Positions 7,377 to 16,531 of a stretch of DNA of 64,000 bases are shown here, in pieces. Location: contig NZ_FNNI01000007.1 in assembly GCF_900106955.1 (NCBI RefSeq), forward strand, positions 62,001-126,000. Direction: 5' to 3'. Origin of the DNA: Aidingimonas halophila (GTDB lineage: Bacteria > Pseudomonadota > Gammaproteobacteria > Pseudomonadales > Halomonadaceae). Position 1 is the first letter of the stretch; every line of letters begins with the position of its first letter. Made by a program: the position numbers and the translations under genes. Below the pieces are notes generated by a model. The model was not told the origin of the DNA and did not search any database. It was given only the letters and a program-made list of their open reading frames with translations.

Positions 7377-8880
7377 GGTTCCAGGTCTCTGTCATCGGTT
7401 CGCCATGATACGTCAGCGACCAACGCATGTCGGCGGCCTCGCCGCGCTCTGGCGTCAGTCGGAAACCGGCCCGCCAGGTCTCGCCGTCGGGCAGGCGCTG
7501 CACCTGGAGGTTGCTGATCTCGCCGCTGCTGGTCTCCAGTCGAGCCTCCACGGGGTGACTGGCATCCAGGCTGGAGAGTTCGCCGCCGCGGAAATCGATA
7601 GTGAACTGTCGTACCGAGCGAGGGGGTGGGTCGTCCTGACCGGGCACGGCGCCCCATCCCTGCCGGGTTCGGATCGCTTGCGCCAGATTCTGCTGAGGCA
7701 GCCGATCATCGAAGGTCGATAGCCGATAGTGAAAGCGTCTTGACTGGCCGGCCTCCAACGGTCGATCGGGGACCCAATACGCCACGATATTGTCGTTGGT
7801 TTCGCTATCACTGGGAATTTCGACCAGTTCGACGTGTCCCTGGCCCCAGTCGCCCTCAAGGGGTTCGACCCAATGACTGGGCCGACGTTCATAGTGTGAC
7901 TCCAGATCGAGATAGTCCTCGAAATCGCGCGGCCGCTGTACCAGTCCAAAGCCGGAAGGCGCCGCGTCCTGAAAATGGCTGATGCGTAACTCGCGGGGAT
8001 TGATGAGCGGTCGCCAGATCCATTCATCGCGACTGGTGTTCATCAGTAATCCGTTCGAGTCATGCACGCGCGGTCGAAAGTCGTCGGCGTTGCGGGGCGT
8101 GGTATCGCCGTGGGCGTACATGCTGGTCAGTGGCGCGATGCCCAGCTTGTCGATGGTGTCGCGTGCAAAGAGCTGAGCCTCGACATCGAGTACGACATCC
8201 TTGCCGGGAATGACCTCGAAGCGATACGCCCCTGTCAGCGATGGACTATCGAGCAAGGCCACGATCGTCATTCGGTGGGCGTTCTCATCGGGCTCGACCA
8301 GCCAGAATTCGCGAAAGGCCGGGAACTCCTCTCCTTCGGACGAGGCGGTGTCGATGGCCAGGCCACGAGCGGACAGGCCATATCCCTGATCACGACCTAT
8401 CATGCGAAAATAGCTGGCACCGAGAAACACCAGGAACTCATCCTGATAGTCGGCCCGGTTCAATGGGTAGTGCAGGCGGAAACCGGCGAATCCTGCGCCG
8501 TCGAGGTCACTGTCCGGTAGTGAAGCGGCATTGCCGTCGTAGTCGAAGAGGGAGCGCGAAAACTCCAGTGTCCGAGTCTCTCCATTCTCGATCTGGTGAA
8601 TCGTTACTGGCTGATCGAAGATGAAACCTGAATGAAACAGCTGCACCGAGAAATGGCCGTTATCCTTCCACAGTGCCTGGTCGGCACGAAAGCGGATGTC
8701 ACGGTAGGTATCGTAACCGATCTCCCGCAAGGCCGGAGGCAATGCATCGCGTCGATCGTCATAGGGTGCGTCTGCCAGGGTCTTGGCCCGTGTGATCACT
8801 TGTTCGAATGGATCGGCATTCACTGCTGCGGCTGGAATCGTCAGACAGCAGGCCAATGCCAGTGAACGTACAACATCCAT
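7348..8880 (-). CDS. opgG: Periplasmic glucan biosynthesis protein OpgG
   Basis: OpgG/MdoG is a periplasmic protein required to form or branch osmoregulated glucans made by OpgH. With the start at 8880 it is 510 residues, the normal family length. The N-terminus is a Sec signal peptide (VVRSLALACCLTIPAAAVNA, cleavage before DPFEQV). This ATG has GGAGG eight bases upstream, while longer in-frame starts add a non-secretory leader. Family landmarks are YDTYRDIRFR, FLGASYFRMIGRDQGYGLSARG and PREFxDYLDLESHYERRPS-type segments. It is first in the minus-strand unit opgG-opgH-fkbM-creatininase and divergent from the sulfatase-fold gene, with a shared ~200 bp control region. Confidence 0.95.
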   Translation of the reverse strand: MDVVRSLALACCLTIPAAAVNADPFEQVITRAKTLADAPYDDRRDALPPALREIGYDTYRDIRFRADQALWKDNGHFSVQLFHSGFIFDQPVTIHQIENGETRTLEFSRSLFDYDGNAASLPDSDLDGAGFAGFRLHYPLNRADYQDEFLVFLGASYFRMIGRDQGYGLSARGLAIDTASSEGEEFPAFREFWLVEPDENAHRMTIVALLDSPSLTGAYRFEVIPGKDVVLDVEAQLFARDTIDKLGIAPLTSMYAHGDTTPRNADDFRPRVHDSNGLLMNTSRDEWIWRPLINPRELRISHFQDAAPSGFGLVQRPRDFEDYLDLESHYERRPSHWVEPLEGDWGQGHVELVEIPSDSETNDNIVAYWVPDRPLEAGQSRRFHYRLSTFDDRLPQQNLAQAIRTRQGWGAVPGQDDPPPRSVRQFTIDFRGGELSSLDASHPVEARLETSSGEISNLQVQRLPDGETWRAGFRLTPERGEAADMRWSLTYHGEPMTETWNHVWYPDESE

Positions 8881-8986
8881 TGTCCTGTCCTCCATGGACA
8901 CGCTGACGATGGTGTATAACCATTGCATCAGCTTTTTGTATTGAATACTAGGAAATATCCCGGAGAGAGACGATTGATATGCCTCT

Positions 8987-9003
8987 TGTACAAATATCGT
9001 ACA
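8987..9003. promoter_or_regulatory. Inverted repeat in the opgG/sulfatase divergent control region
   Basis: TGTAC and GTACA form perfect 5-bp arms around a 7-bp A+T-rich centre (AAATATC). The dyad lies ~106 bp upstream of the opgG start and ~80 bp upstream of the sulfatase-fold gene. It could be a regulator site controlling both directions. No known regulator is assigned. Confidence 0.35.
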
Positions 9004-9082
9004 CTTTTGGCGCCGTGTCGCGGATGCGTGTTGCGATGACACTGATGAACGGGTGGGATGCTATCAAGGTTGGTTCTTGTCG

Positions 9083-10654
9083 ATGAGTCGATTGCTGCTG
9101 AGCCTCGTGGGTCTGAACGTTCTGCTGCTTCTGCCGCTATGGATACGCTACGGTGGCGTGACCCCCTGGCTGGCGGCCGATGCCGTATTGATTGCGGCAT
9201 TCGCCAGTGTGTTACCCGCGACACGCGCCGGTCGGGTAGGCCGTTGGGGGCTGGCGGCGCTGGTGGTGCTGGTCTGGTTGATCATGCTGGGCGACACGAC
9301 GTTACAACTGTCATTGGGGCGCCCGCTGAACCTGCTGCTGGACTGGCCTCTGCTGGATGCTCTCTATCGTCTGATGACGGGCAACTTCGGTCTGTTGGTG
9401 GCATTGACCGTCGTACTGCTGGCCGTTGTCGCGATCGTACTGCTTGTCATCGGCATTCGCTGGTTACTGTCGACCCGTGTGCCAATGCCGTTCCGGGGTT
9501 GGGGAGTGGTGGCTGCCACCGCTGTGGTGACCGGGCTGGGCGTGTTCGGGGTGCCACTGCCTCACATAGCGACGCCATTGATCGATACGCTGACCGCTCA
9601 GGCGCGCAGTGCGATTGCCACGCAGGCGGCGCGCCGAGAGTTCCAGTCCGGCCTTGAGGCCGATGCCGCCAAGACTCACGAACTCGTCGAGTTGGCCGGC
9701 AAGGATGTGATTCTGGTTTTCATCGAATCCTACGGCATGGCGTTACTGGACGATGAGCGCCTGGCCCCGGGAGTCGTACCGGGATTGCAAGACGCCGAAG
9801 CGCGTATGTCATCGGCCGGTCTGTCGGTGGTCTCGGGCCGAATGCACTCCCCCGTCCAGGGAGGCCAGTCGTGGCTGGCTCATGCCAGCACCCTCGGCGG
9901 ACGCTGGATCGACAACCAACTCGAGTACCAGCTATTCCTCGACAGTGACCAGGCAACGTTGGTCGATGATTTTCGCGCCACCGGACACGAGACCGTGGCG
10001 GTGATGCCGGCCATTACCCTGGCATGGCCGGAAGGCCGTGCCTATGGGTTCGACCGCATCTACGCAGCCGACGATCTCGACTACGCCGGGCCGGCCCTCA
10101 ATTGGGTCACCATGCCGGATCAGTTCACGCTCGATCGCTTCCAGCGCGATATTCGTGATGCGATCGATGCGCCGATATTCGCCAAGCTGGCGCTGATCAG
10201 CAGCCATGCACCCTGGACACCGGTTCTGCCGCTCATCGACTGGGATACGGTCGGCGATGGCAAGGTGTTCGACCGCTGGACCGAGGACGGTGAGTCGCCC
10301 GAAACGCTCTGGCAGAATATGGACCGGGTACGTGAACAGTATGCGAAGTCGGTCGACTATGCTGTCAGCGCCACTCTCGACTGGGCCGAGCGCCATGTCG
10401 ACGATGATACCCTGATGATCGTCATGGGCGACCATCAAGCCTCACCGGTCGTCATTGGTGAGGATGCGGGACCGGAGGTGCCCGTTCACGTGATAGCCGG
10501 TGACGAGTCGCTGACACGGCCTTTCCGTGAGCACGGTTTCGTCACGGGCACACGACCCGACAACGACGGTCCGGCCGTGCGTATGGAGCGCTTGCGCGAC
10601 TGGTTGCACGACGCCTTTTCCCGCGATACCACGCCAGAGGAGACATCGCCTTGA
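9083..10654 (+). CDS. Membrane sulfatase-fold protein, LtaS/OpgB-like phosphoglycerol transferase
   Basis: The N-terminal ~180 residues hold about five membrane helices. A periplasmic alkaline-phosphatase/sulfatase-fold domain then begins at DVILVFIESYGMALLDD, continues through ISSHAPWTPV, and carries the metal-site-like VMGDHQASPV near residue 450. OpgB of E. coli uses this architecture to add phosphoglycerol to periplasmic glucans, and LtaS polymerises glycerol phosphate. Its position divergent from opgGH makes glucan decoration the best guess. The start is uncertain: ATG 9083 gives a clean membrane N-terminus but only a weak AAGG site, and TTG 9077 or GTG 9053 are alternatives. Its stop overlaps the TTG start of the next gene (TTGA). 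Confidence 0.8.
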   Translation: MSRLLLSLVGLNVLLLLPLWIRYGGVTPWLAADAVLIAAFASVLPATRAGRVGRWGLAALVVLVWLIMLGDTTLQLSLGRPLNLLLDWPLLDALYRLMTGNFGLLVALTVVLLAVVAIVLLVIGIRWLLSTRVPMPFRGWGVVAATAVVTGLGVFGVPLPHIATPLIDTLTAQARSAIATQAARREFQSGLEADAAKTHELVELAGKDVILVFIESYGMALLDDERLAPGVVPGLQDAEARMSSAGLSVVSGRMHSPVQGGQSWLAHASTLGGRWIDNQLEYQLFLDSDQATLVDDFRATGHETVAVMPAITLAWPEGRAYGFDRIYAADDLDYAGPALNWVTMPDQFTLDRFQRDIRDAIDAPIFAKLALISSHAPWTPVLPLIDWDTVGDGKVFDRWTEDGESPETLWQNMDRVREQYAKSVDYAVSATLDWAERHVDDDTLMIVMGDHQASPVVIGEDAGPEVPVHVIAGDESLTRPFREHGFVTGTRPDNDGPAVRMERLRDWLHDAFSRDTTPEETSP

Positions 10655-12057
10655 TCACTCCCGTGATTCTAGCCGGCGGCAGCGGCACTCGTTTGTGGCC
10701 CCTGTCCCGCCAACAGTATCCCAAACAGTTTCTGGCGCTGGAGGGAGAGAGAAGCCTGTTACAGCAGACCCTGGCACGTCTCGACGGGCTGGCGTCGACG
10801 GCGCCGATCGTCGTCGGCCATGAAGACCATCGTTTTCTGGTGGCCGAACAACTGCGCCGGGAAGGTGTTCAGGCCGCGTCGCTGCTGCTCGAACCCGAAG
10901 GACGTAATACCGCTCCGGCGATTGCCCTGGCGGCCCTGGCGGCATGTCGTGACGGGCACGATCCCTTGCTGCTGGTGCTGCCCGCTGATCACCGGATCGA
11001 GGATGTCGCCACCTTCCATCAGGCCGTGCATCGCGCCAGAGAGCTCGCGGAGCAGGGCTACCTGGTCACCTTCGGGGTCGTGCCGACACACGCCGAAACC
11101 GGCTATGGCTATATCCAGCGCGGGACTCCCTTGGGAAGCCAGGGATTTACCGTGTCGCGATTCGTCGAAAAACCGGCGGAGGCCACGGCCCGTCATTACG
11201 TCGACAGTGGCGAGTATGACTGGAACAGCGGTATGTTCCTGTTTCGTGCGTCGCGCTATCTTGCGGAACTCGAGTGGTGGCAACCGGCAATGGCGCATGC
11301 CTGTCAGGCGGCATTTCTGGGCGCCAAGCCCGATCTCGATTTCCTGCGCCCCGATGCCGAGACATTTCTGAGTTGTGACAATCTCTCTGTCGATGTCGCG
11401 GTCATGGAATGGACCGCCCATGCCGCCGTCGTGCCGCTTGAGGCCGGCTGGAGCGATATCGGCAGTTGGCTGGCCGTCTGGGAGAGCGGGGCGGCCGATC
11501 AGCACGGTAATCGGATTCGTGGCGATGTGATGGTCGAGTCATCACACGACTTGCTGGTGCATGCCGATCATCGCCTGGTGGCGGCCTTGGGAGTGAGCGA
11601 TCTGACCATTATCGAGACCGGTGATGCCGTGCTGATCGCCGATCGCCACCGTAGCCAGGAGGTCAAGACCCTGGTGGCGCGCCTGGAAGCCGAGGGGCGA
11701 GAAGAAGCCGCTTTGCATCCACGGGTGCACCGCCCCTGGGGCAGCTACGAAATCATCGCCCGTGGCCCCGGTTATCAGGTCAAGCGTATTCAGGTTGCAC
11801 CCGGCGCCGGGGTGTCATTGCAACGCCATCATCAGCGTGCCGAGCACTGGGTGGTCGTGAGCGGCAGGGCGTGGGTAACGCTCGACGAGCGACAGTTTCC
11901 GCTGAATGCCAACCAGTCCACGGATATCCCTGTCGGCGTGGCGCACCGGCTGGAAAATCCCGACAACGTCGTGCTGGAACTGATCGAGGTACAGTCCGGC
12001 GACTATCTCGGCGAGGATGACATCGAACGACTGGAAGATCGCTATGGCAGGTCGTGA
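10651..12057 (+). CDS. manC: Mannose-1-phosphate guanylyltransferase / mannose-6-phosphate isomerase
   Basis: This is the AlgA/ManC/CpsB bifunctional enzyme, which makes GDP-mannose from mannose-1-P and GTP and also interconverts fructose-6-P and mannose-6-P. The nucleotidyltransferase signature LAGGSGTRLWPLSRQQYPKQ lies at residues ~6-25, with FVEKPAEATA near 170 and DIGSW near 270. The C-terminal cupin-type isomerase domain starts at RPWGSYEIIARG (~355) and carries RHHQRAEHWVVVSGRAWV. The length of 468 fits the family. The TTG start overlaps the upstream stop and has GGAG eight bases before it. Cotranscription with the sulfatase-fold gene suggests GDP-mannose supply for envelope or exopolysaccharide glycans. 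Confidence 0.93.
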   Translation: MITPVILAGGSGTRLWPLSRQQYPKQFLALEGERSLLQQTLARLDGLASTAPIVVGHEDHRFLVAEQLRREGVQAASLLLEPEGRNTAPAIALAALAACRDGHDPLLLVLPADHRIEDVATFHQAVHRARELAEQGYLVTFGVVPTHAETGYGYIQRGTPLGSQGFTVSRFVEKPAEATARHYVDSGEYDWNSGMFLFRASRYLAELEWWQPAMAHACQAAFLGAKPDLDFLRPDAETFLSCDNLSVDVAVMEWTAHAAVVPLEAGWSDIGSWLAVWESGAADQHGNRIRGDVMVESSHDLLVHADHRLVAALGVSDLTIIETGDAVLIADRHRSQEVKTLVARLEAEGREEAALHPRVHRPWGSYEIIARGPGYQVKRIQVAPGAGVSLQRHHQRAEHWVVVSGRAWVTLDERQFPLNANQSTDIPVGVAHRLENPDNVVLELIEVQSGDYLGEDDIERLEDRYGRS

Positions 12058-12071
12058 CGATGAGAGCCGGG

Positions 12072-13004
12072 TCAATAGAGGCGATAACGACGGAAATCCG
12101 GATAGCCGGCTTCTTCCTCGGGGACCTTGCGATACCGCTTGTACTCCCACTGGTACTGCGGTGGGTCCAGGGCGATCGCCGCTTCGACGCAGGCGTTGAC
12201 ACCCGTTGCCGAGGTGGCTTCGTCACTGTCGTAAACGCGCTCGTCAGCGGCCAGGAAATGGATCGCAAAGCCACGACCGGGCAGGCGGCGGGCAACGCCG
12301 GTGACGACACGCGCCTGGGTGCGCGAAACCAGCTTGGGTAACAGTGTGGCGGTGTAGGCCGGTCGGCCGAAGAAGGGCGCGAATACGCCACTGCCCCAAC
12401 TCGGGGTCTGATCGGGGAGAATACCGACTGCCTCGCTGCGTTTCAGTGCCTTCATCAGCGCTGCGATACCGCGGGCATTGGTGGGCACCAGTTCGGCGCC
12501 CATGCGTTCCCGACCCTGGCGGATTATTGGGTCGAGTGGAGCGAGTTTGGGCGGTTCATACATGGCGGTGAAGGGGAAATGGCCCGAGAGCCAGAAATTC
12601 AGCACCTCCCAGTTACCGAAATGAGGTGCCAGCACGATCACTCCCCGCCCTTCGGCGCGCGCCTCATCGAGCAGTCCGCGGCCATGGACTTCCAGGAGAG
12701 AAGCTTCAACACGCTGAGGGGGCGCCATCCAGGCGAACCCCAGTTCGAGCATGGTGGCGCTGGAATGAACCAGACTGTCACGGGAGAGACGCTGTCGCGC
12801 TTGTGTGTCCAGATCAGGGTAGACCTCACCGAGATTGATGTCGGTCACCTTGCGCTCACGCTTGCTGAAGCGCCGGATCAGTGGGCCGATCAAACGGGAT
12901 AACCGCCAGATCGTGCTCACTCGCCGGTTGGCAAGCGTGCGCCACAGCAGGCTGATGGCTCCGGCTTGCAGTCGGGTCGTGATGGAAGTGTCGACGTCAC
13001 TCAT
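12072..13004 (-). CDS. LpxL/HtrB-type lysophospholipid / lipid A acyltransferase
   Basis: The acyltransferase HX4E motif is clear in APHFGNWEVLNFW (about residue 116). It is followed by AMYEPPKLAPLDPIIRQGRE, GILPDQTPSWGSGVFAPFFG and a C-terminal YQWEYKRYRKVPE, all typical of the Kdo2-lipid A acyltransferase family (inner membrane, acyl-ACP donor). I place the start at 13004 (310 residues); an ATG at 13049 would add 15 residues. It lies 15-60 bp downstream of the VOC gene on the same strand, so the two probably share a transcript. It could act as LpxL, LpxM or a general membrane-lipid acyltransferase; sequence alone does not tell which. Confidence 0.85.
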   Translation of the reverse strand: MSDVDTSITTRLQAGAISLLWRTLANRRVSTIWRLSRLIGPLIRRFSKRERKVTDINLGEVYPDLDTQARQRLSRDSLVHSSATMLELGFAWMAPPQRVEASLLEVHGRGLLDEARAEGRGVIVLAPHFGNWEVLNFWLSGHFPFTAMYEPPKLAPLDPIIRQGRERMGAELVPTNARGIAALMKALKRSEAVGILPDQTPSWGSGVFAPFFGRPAYTATLLPKLVSRTQARVVTGVARRLPGRGFAIHFLAADERVYDSDEATSATGVNACVEAAIALDPPQYQWEYKRYRKVPEEEAGYPDFRRYRLY

Positions 13005-13064
13005 GAAATCCGCTGTCGAGTCGCTGGGTCGCGTACATGATACCGGCATCCGATGCGGATGCCA

Positions 13065-13445
13065 TCAGCGCTTGGGACGGCATATTTCGATCAGGTTGCC
13101 GTCCGGGTCGCGCAGGTAAAGCGATTCGATCTGGCCGGTGGCACCGCGTCGCTCGACGGGACCGAGCTCGATGGCGATGTTCAGGGTATCGAGATGCTGC
13201 TTGATTTCATCGAGCGGCAACAGGCTCTTGAAGCACAGGTCGAGACTGCCTGGCGTCGGCGCGTCCGCTTTGGGGCTGGCGTCAGTGTCGGCCTGATGCA
13301 ACCGGAAGGCCATGTCGCCGAGCATCAGGTCGACGCGACCCGCGTCGCTGTAGCGGGCTTCGAGTCCCAGTACTCGCGTGTAGAAATCCACGGCACGGGA
13401 AATATCGTGAACGGTGACGACCAGGTGATCGATGGCTGATAGCAT
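13065..13445 (-). CDS. VOC-family (glyoxalase-fold) protein
   Basis: This 126-residue, single-module vicinal-oxygen-chelate protein has paired beta-alpha-beta-beta-beta units. They run from LSAIDHLVVTVHDISRAVDFYTRVLG at the start to LYLRDPDGNLIEICRP at the end. Metal-ligand positions (His in IDHLVV, Glu in LIEI) are present. The start ATG at 13445 has AAGGA seven bases upstream. Similar proteins are annotated as virulence-like or fosfomycin-resistance-like VOC proteins, but nothing here supports a specific substrate. It is divergent from a methyltransferase gene with only ~37 bp between starts, so promoters must overlap coding sequence. Confidence 0.85.
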   Translation of the reverse strand: MLSAIDHLVVTVHDISRAVDFYTRVLGLEARYSDAGRVDLMLGDMAFRLHQADTDASPKADAPTPGSLDLCFKSLLPLDEIKQHLDTLNIAIELGPVERRGATGQIESLYLRDPDGNLIEICRPKR

Positions 13446-13482
13446 GACGTGTTCCTTTCCGTTTTCCTGCAAGCATACGACG

Positions 13483-14136
13483 ATGAATGACCGGTTGTCC
13501 TGCCCTCTCTGCCACCACGACGAGACAGAGCACTACCATCGCGACAAGTGGCGCGATTACTGGCAGTGCCAGGCTTGCGAACTGGTCTTCGTGCCGCCTG
13601 GACAACAGCTTTCTCCTGCGGAGGAGAAGGCCGTTTATGATCGGCATGAAAACGATATCGACGACCCTGGGTATCGGCGTTTTCTCTCGCGCCTGGCCGG
13701 ACCGTTGCTTGCTCGCGTGCCGCCCGGTGCCACAGGGCTCGATTTCGGCTGCGGTCCCGGTCCGGCATTGGCGGCCATGTTGGTCGAACAGGGCATCGAC
13801 ATGACCCTTTATGACCCGTTCTATGCACCGGATACCCGAGTCTTCGAGCAGTATTACGATATCATTACCGCCAGCGAAGTGGTCGAGCATCTGAATGCCC
13901 CCGGAAGCGAGCTGGAACGGCTGGCCGAACGGCTGCGGCCGGGTGGCTGGATGGGCATCATGACCAAGCGCGTGCTGTCACGCAAGGCCTTTGCCGGTTG
14001 GCACTACATCCGTGACCTGACCCATGTAGCATTCTTCAGTGAGACAACCTTCCATTGGCTTGCCGGCCACCTGGACATGCAGGTCGAATTTCCCGCTGCC
14101 GATGTAGCGTTACTGCATAAACCGACAGTGACGTAG
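13483..14136 (+). CDS. Zinc-ribbon class I SAM methyltransferase
   Basis: This 217-residue methyltransferase begins with a zinc-ribbon pair (CPLC at residues 6-9 and CQAC around 29-32). A Rossmann methyltransferase domain follows, with motif I TGLDFGCGPGPALA (~85), YDIITASEVVEHL and LRPGGWMGIMTKR. This domain order is common in small proteins annotated as methyltransferase type 12. The ribbon hints at an RNA or protein substrate but the target is unknown. The start at ATG 13483 gives the CPLC motif its usual distance from the N-terminus. Confidence 0.82.
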   Translation: MNDRLSCPLCHHDETEHYHRDKWRDYWQCQACELVFVPPGQQLSPAEEKAVYDRHENDIDDPGYRRFLSRLAGPLLARVPPGATGLDFGCGPGPALAAMLVEQGIDMTLYDPFYAPDTRVFEQYYDIITASEVVEHLNAPGSELERLAERLRPGGWMGIMTKRVLSRKAFAGWHYIRDLTHVAFFSETTFHWLAGHLDMQVEFPAADVALLHKPTVT

Positions 14137-14247
14137 CTCCGCTCGACATCGCAATGAAAGTGCTTGGCGATCGACGGGAAGGGGCCTATAGTCGCATCGC
14201 TTTTTCGCCCCTTTCCCTCTGATCTGATCATTGAGGATGTCGTTGCA

Positions 14248-15582
14248 ATGTCGCGTCAACTGCTGGCCATGGCATTGGCCCCGTTGCTGGGGCTGTTCAT
14301 TCTGGGAATCGGTAACGGCTTCCTGGCGACGCTGATCACTTTACGCCTCGATGCGGCAGGGGAGTCGGCGCTCGTCATCGGTTGGGTCTCGTCGGCCTAT
14401 TTCATCGGCCTGGCTCTCGGCGCGCTGTTCAACGACCGCTTGCTGCTGCGTATCGGCCATATCCGCGCCTATGGCTGTTTCGCCTCGCTGGTAGCCGTCA
14501 CCGTGTTGTTGCAAGGGTTGTGGCTTGACCCCACTAGCTGGTTTGTCCTGCGCTTGATCGGTGGCTGGGCGACAGTCGGGGTCTATCTGGTGATCGAGAG
14601 CTGGCTGTTGACCTCGGCAGAGACACGCGTGCGCGGCCGCTTGCTGGCGCTTTACATGATTTCGCTTTATGCCGCAGGGGTGGCCGGTCAATTGCTGTTA
14701 GGCGTGACCGATGCGCTGGGAGAGGCGGCGCCGTTCATGGTCGTGGGGATGCTGGCCTCGCTGTCGGTATTGCCGATGGCGGTGATCCCCCGGGTATCGC
14801 CGCTGATCGAGCATGCTGAACCGCTGTCGCCGCTCCGCCTGATCGTGATTACGCCGACCGGTGTCATGGGCTGTTTTGGCTCTGGCCTGGCAGTGGCGGC
14901 GATCTACACACTGTTGCCGCTCTATCTGCAGCGTACCGGCATGACGGTGGCCGACATCGGGCAGATGATGGCGGTGGTGGTACTGGGCGGCATGTTGCTC
15001 CAGTATCCGATCGGACGCTGGTCGGATCGGCATGATCGCCAGTTGGTGCTTATCCTGATCGGCGCCGCTACTGCAGTAATCTCACTGGCCCTGCTGCTGC
15101 TTCCGCTCGTCACCTGGATGCAAGTGGCGCTGCTGTTTCTGCTGGGGGGTGGGGTATTCGCACTCTATCCGGTGGCGGTCAGCCATGCCGCAGACCGAGC
15201 GCCGGCCGGTGCTCTGGTGCGCATGAGCCAGGGGTTGCTGCTTATCAATGCCGTCGGCTCCACTCTCAGTCCGTCGCTGATCACGCCGGTGATGACGGCG
15301 GTCGGCGACGGGGGGCTGTTCTGGTCGATCGGTGCGTTGGGCCTCGGTCTGGTCGGGTTCTTTGCCTGGCGTCGTAGCGTTCGGCCGGCACCGCAGCCGG
15401 TGGCACCGTTTGCGTCAACCCCGCCACAGACCGTGGTCGGGGCCGAACTCAACGTCACTGAAGAGTTGGTACAGGGCGCCATCGAGCACGAGCATCAGGA
15501 GGATCTCTCCGGTGTGGTGCCTGACGTGGCGGTCGCCGAGCCGAATGAGGCCTATCGCGAGCCGAATGACGTTTCCGCCTGA
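14248..15582 (+). CDS. MFS transporter, YcaD-like
   Basis: This 444-residue major-facilitator protein has about twelve helices. The YcaD-type signatures are GNGFLATLITLRLDAAGES, VSSAYFIGLALGALFNDRLL and WATVGVYLVIESWLL. The start at 14248 is chosen because GAGGAT lies ~10 bases upstream and the first helix follows at once. The C-terminal ~60 residues after the last helix are acidic and hydrophilic and probably cytoplasmic. The substrate is unknown. It has its own promoter region (14137-14247) and no co-oriented close partner. Confidence 0.85.
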   Translation: MSRQLLAMALAPLLGLFILGIGNGFLATLITLRLDAAGESALVIGWVSSAYFIGLALGALFNDRLLLRIGHIRAYGCFASLVAVTVLLQGLWLDPTSWFVLRLIGGWATVGVYLVIESWLLTSAETRVRGRLLALYMISLYAAGVAGQLLLGVTDALGEAAPFMVVGMLASLSVLPMAVIPRVSPLIEHAEPLSPLRLIVITPTGVMGCFGSGLAVAAIYTLLPLYLQRTGMTVADIGQMMAVVVLGGMLLQYPIGRWSDRHDRQLVLILIGAATAVISLALLLLPLVTWMQVALLFLLGGGVFALYPVAVSHAADRAPAGALVRMSQGLLLINAVGSTLSPSLITPVMTAVGDGGLFWSIGALGLGLVGFFAWRRSVRPAPQPVAPFASTPPQTVVGAELNVTEELVQGAIEHEHQEDLSGVVPDVAVAEPNEAYREPNDVSA

Positions 15583-15660
15583 CGCGATGATGCCGTTCGC
15601 GTTAGGCTATGGCTCGATCGGCTCGCATGAGCGAGCGCCTTAGCCAAGGAGACACGACCG

Positions 15661-16509
15661 ATGACGACTTCCCGCATTGGCGTCGTGGGCGCCGGTACCA
15701 TGGGGCAGGGCATTGCCCAGGTGCTGGTGACTACATCACACGACGTCATCCTCTACGATATCGCTGATGAGCAACTGGAACGGGCCCGGGCCGGGATCGG
15801 CAAGGGCCTCGATAAGCTGGTCCAGAAGGAGCGGCTGAGCGAATCCCAGCGTGACGAGGCACTGGGACGACTGAGTACCGCCAGTCAGATCGACGCGCTG
15901 GACGACCGCGAGGTGATCATCGAGGCGGCTCCCGAGAAGGCCGAACTCAAGGAGTCGATCTTTCGTGATCTGTCGGCGCGTTCCCGCGATACCATCCTGG
16001 CCTCCAATACTTCCTCGCTGTCACTGACTCGACTGGCTGCGGTCAGCGAACATCCCGAACGGGTGGTCGGCATGCACTTCTTCAATCCGGTGCCGGTGCT
16101 CAAGCTGGTGGAGGTGATCCGTGCCGAACAGACCTCGGATGCCACCGTTGCCAAGGTCGAGGCGCTGGCGACGTCCATGGGCAAGACCGCCGTACCGATC
16201 GCCGACTCGCCGGGGTTTGCGGTCAACCGGCTGCTGATTCCGATGATCAACGAAGCGGCATTTCTGGTACAGGAAGGCACGGCCACACCGGAAGCCATCG
16301 ATGAAGCCATGAAACTCGGCGCCGCTCATCCACTCGGGCCGCTGGCGCTGGCCGACCTGATCGGTCTGGATATCTGTCTGGACATCATGGAGGTGCTCCA
16401 GGACGGTTTCGGTGATCCCAAGTATCGTCCCTGCCCGCTGCTCAAACGCATGGCGGCCGCCGGTCATCTGGGTCGGAAAAGCGGACACGGTTTCTATCAC
16501 TATGAATGA
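15661..16509 (+). CDS. 3-hydroxybutyryl/3-hydroxyacyl-CoA dehydrogenase
   Basis: This NAD-dependent dehydrogenase oxidises L-3-hydroxyacyl-CoA to 3-ketoacyl-CoA in beta-oxidation or butyrate/phenylacetate catabolism (PaaH/Hbd type). The N-terminal Rossmann motif is VGAGTMGQGIAQ (residues 8-19), with SNTSSLSLTRLA around 119 and GMHFFNPVPVLKLVEVI around 135. The C-terminal half is the all-helical dimerisation domain ending in GRKSGHGFYHYE. The length (282) matches stand-alone Hbd rather than the FadB fusion. AAGGAG precedes the ATG at good spacing. The enoyl-CoA hydratase gene follows after 22 bp. Confidence 0.92.
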   Translation: MTTSRIGVVGAGTMGQGIAQVLVTTSHDVILYDIADEQLERARAGIGKGLDKLVQKERLSESQRDEALGRLSTASQIDALDDREVIIEAAPEKAELKESIFRDLSARSRDTILASNTSSLSLTRLAAVSEHPERVVGMHFFNPVPVLKLVEVIRAEQTSDATVAKVEALATSMGKTAVPIADSPGFAVNRLLIPMINEAAFLVQEGTATPEAIDEAMKLGAAHPLGPLALADLIGLDICLDIMEVLQDGFGDPKYRPCPLLKRMAAAGHLGRKSGHGFYHYE

Positions 16510-16531
16510 GCCAGTAGGCAAGGAGATGACG

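Noticed and set aside
9053-9082. Longer N-terminus of the sulfatase-fold protein from GTG 9053
   Set aside because: It adds a short non-conserved leader before the first membrane helix and has no ribosome site; ATG 9083 is preferred but not certain.
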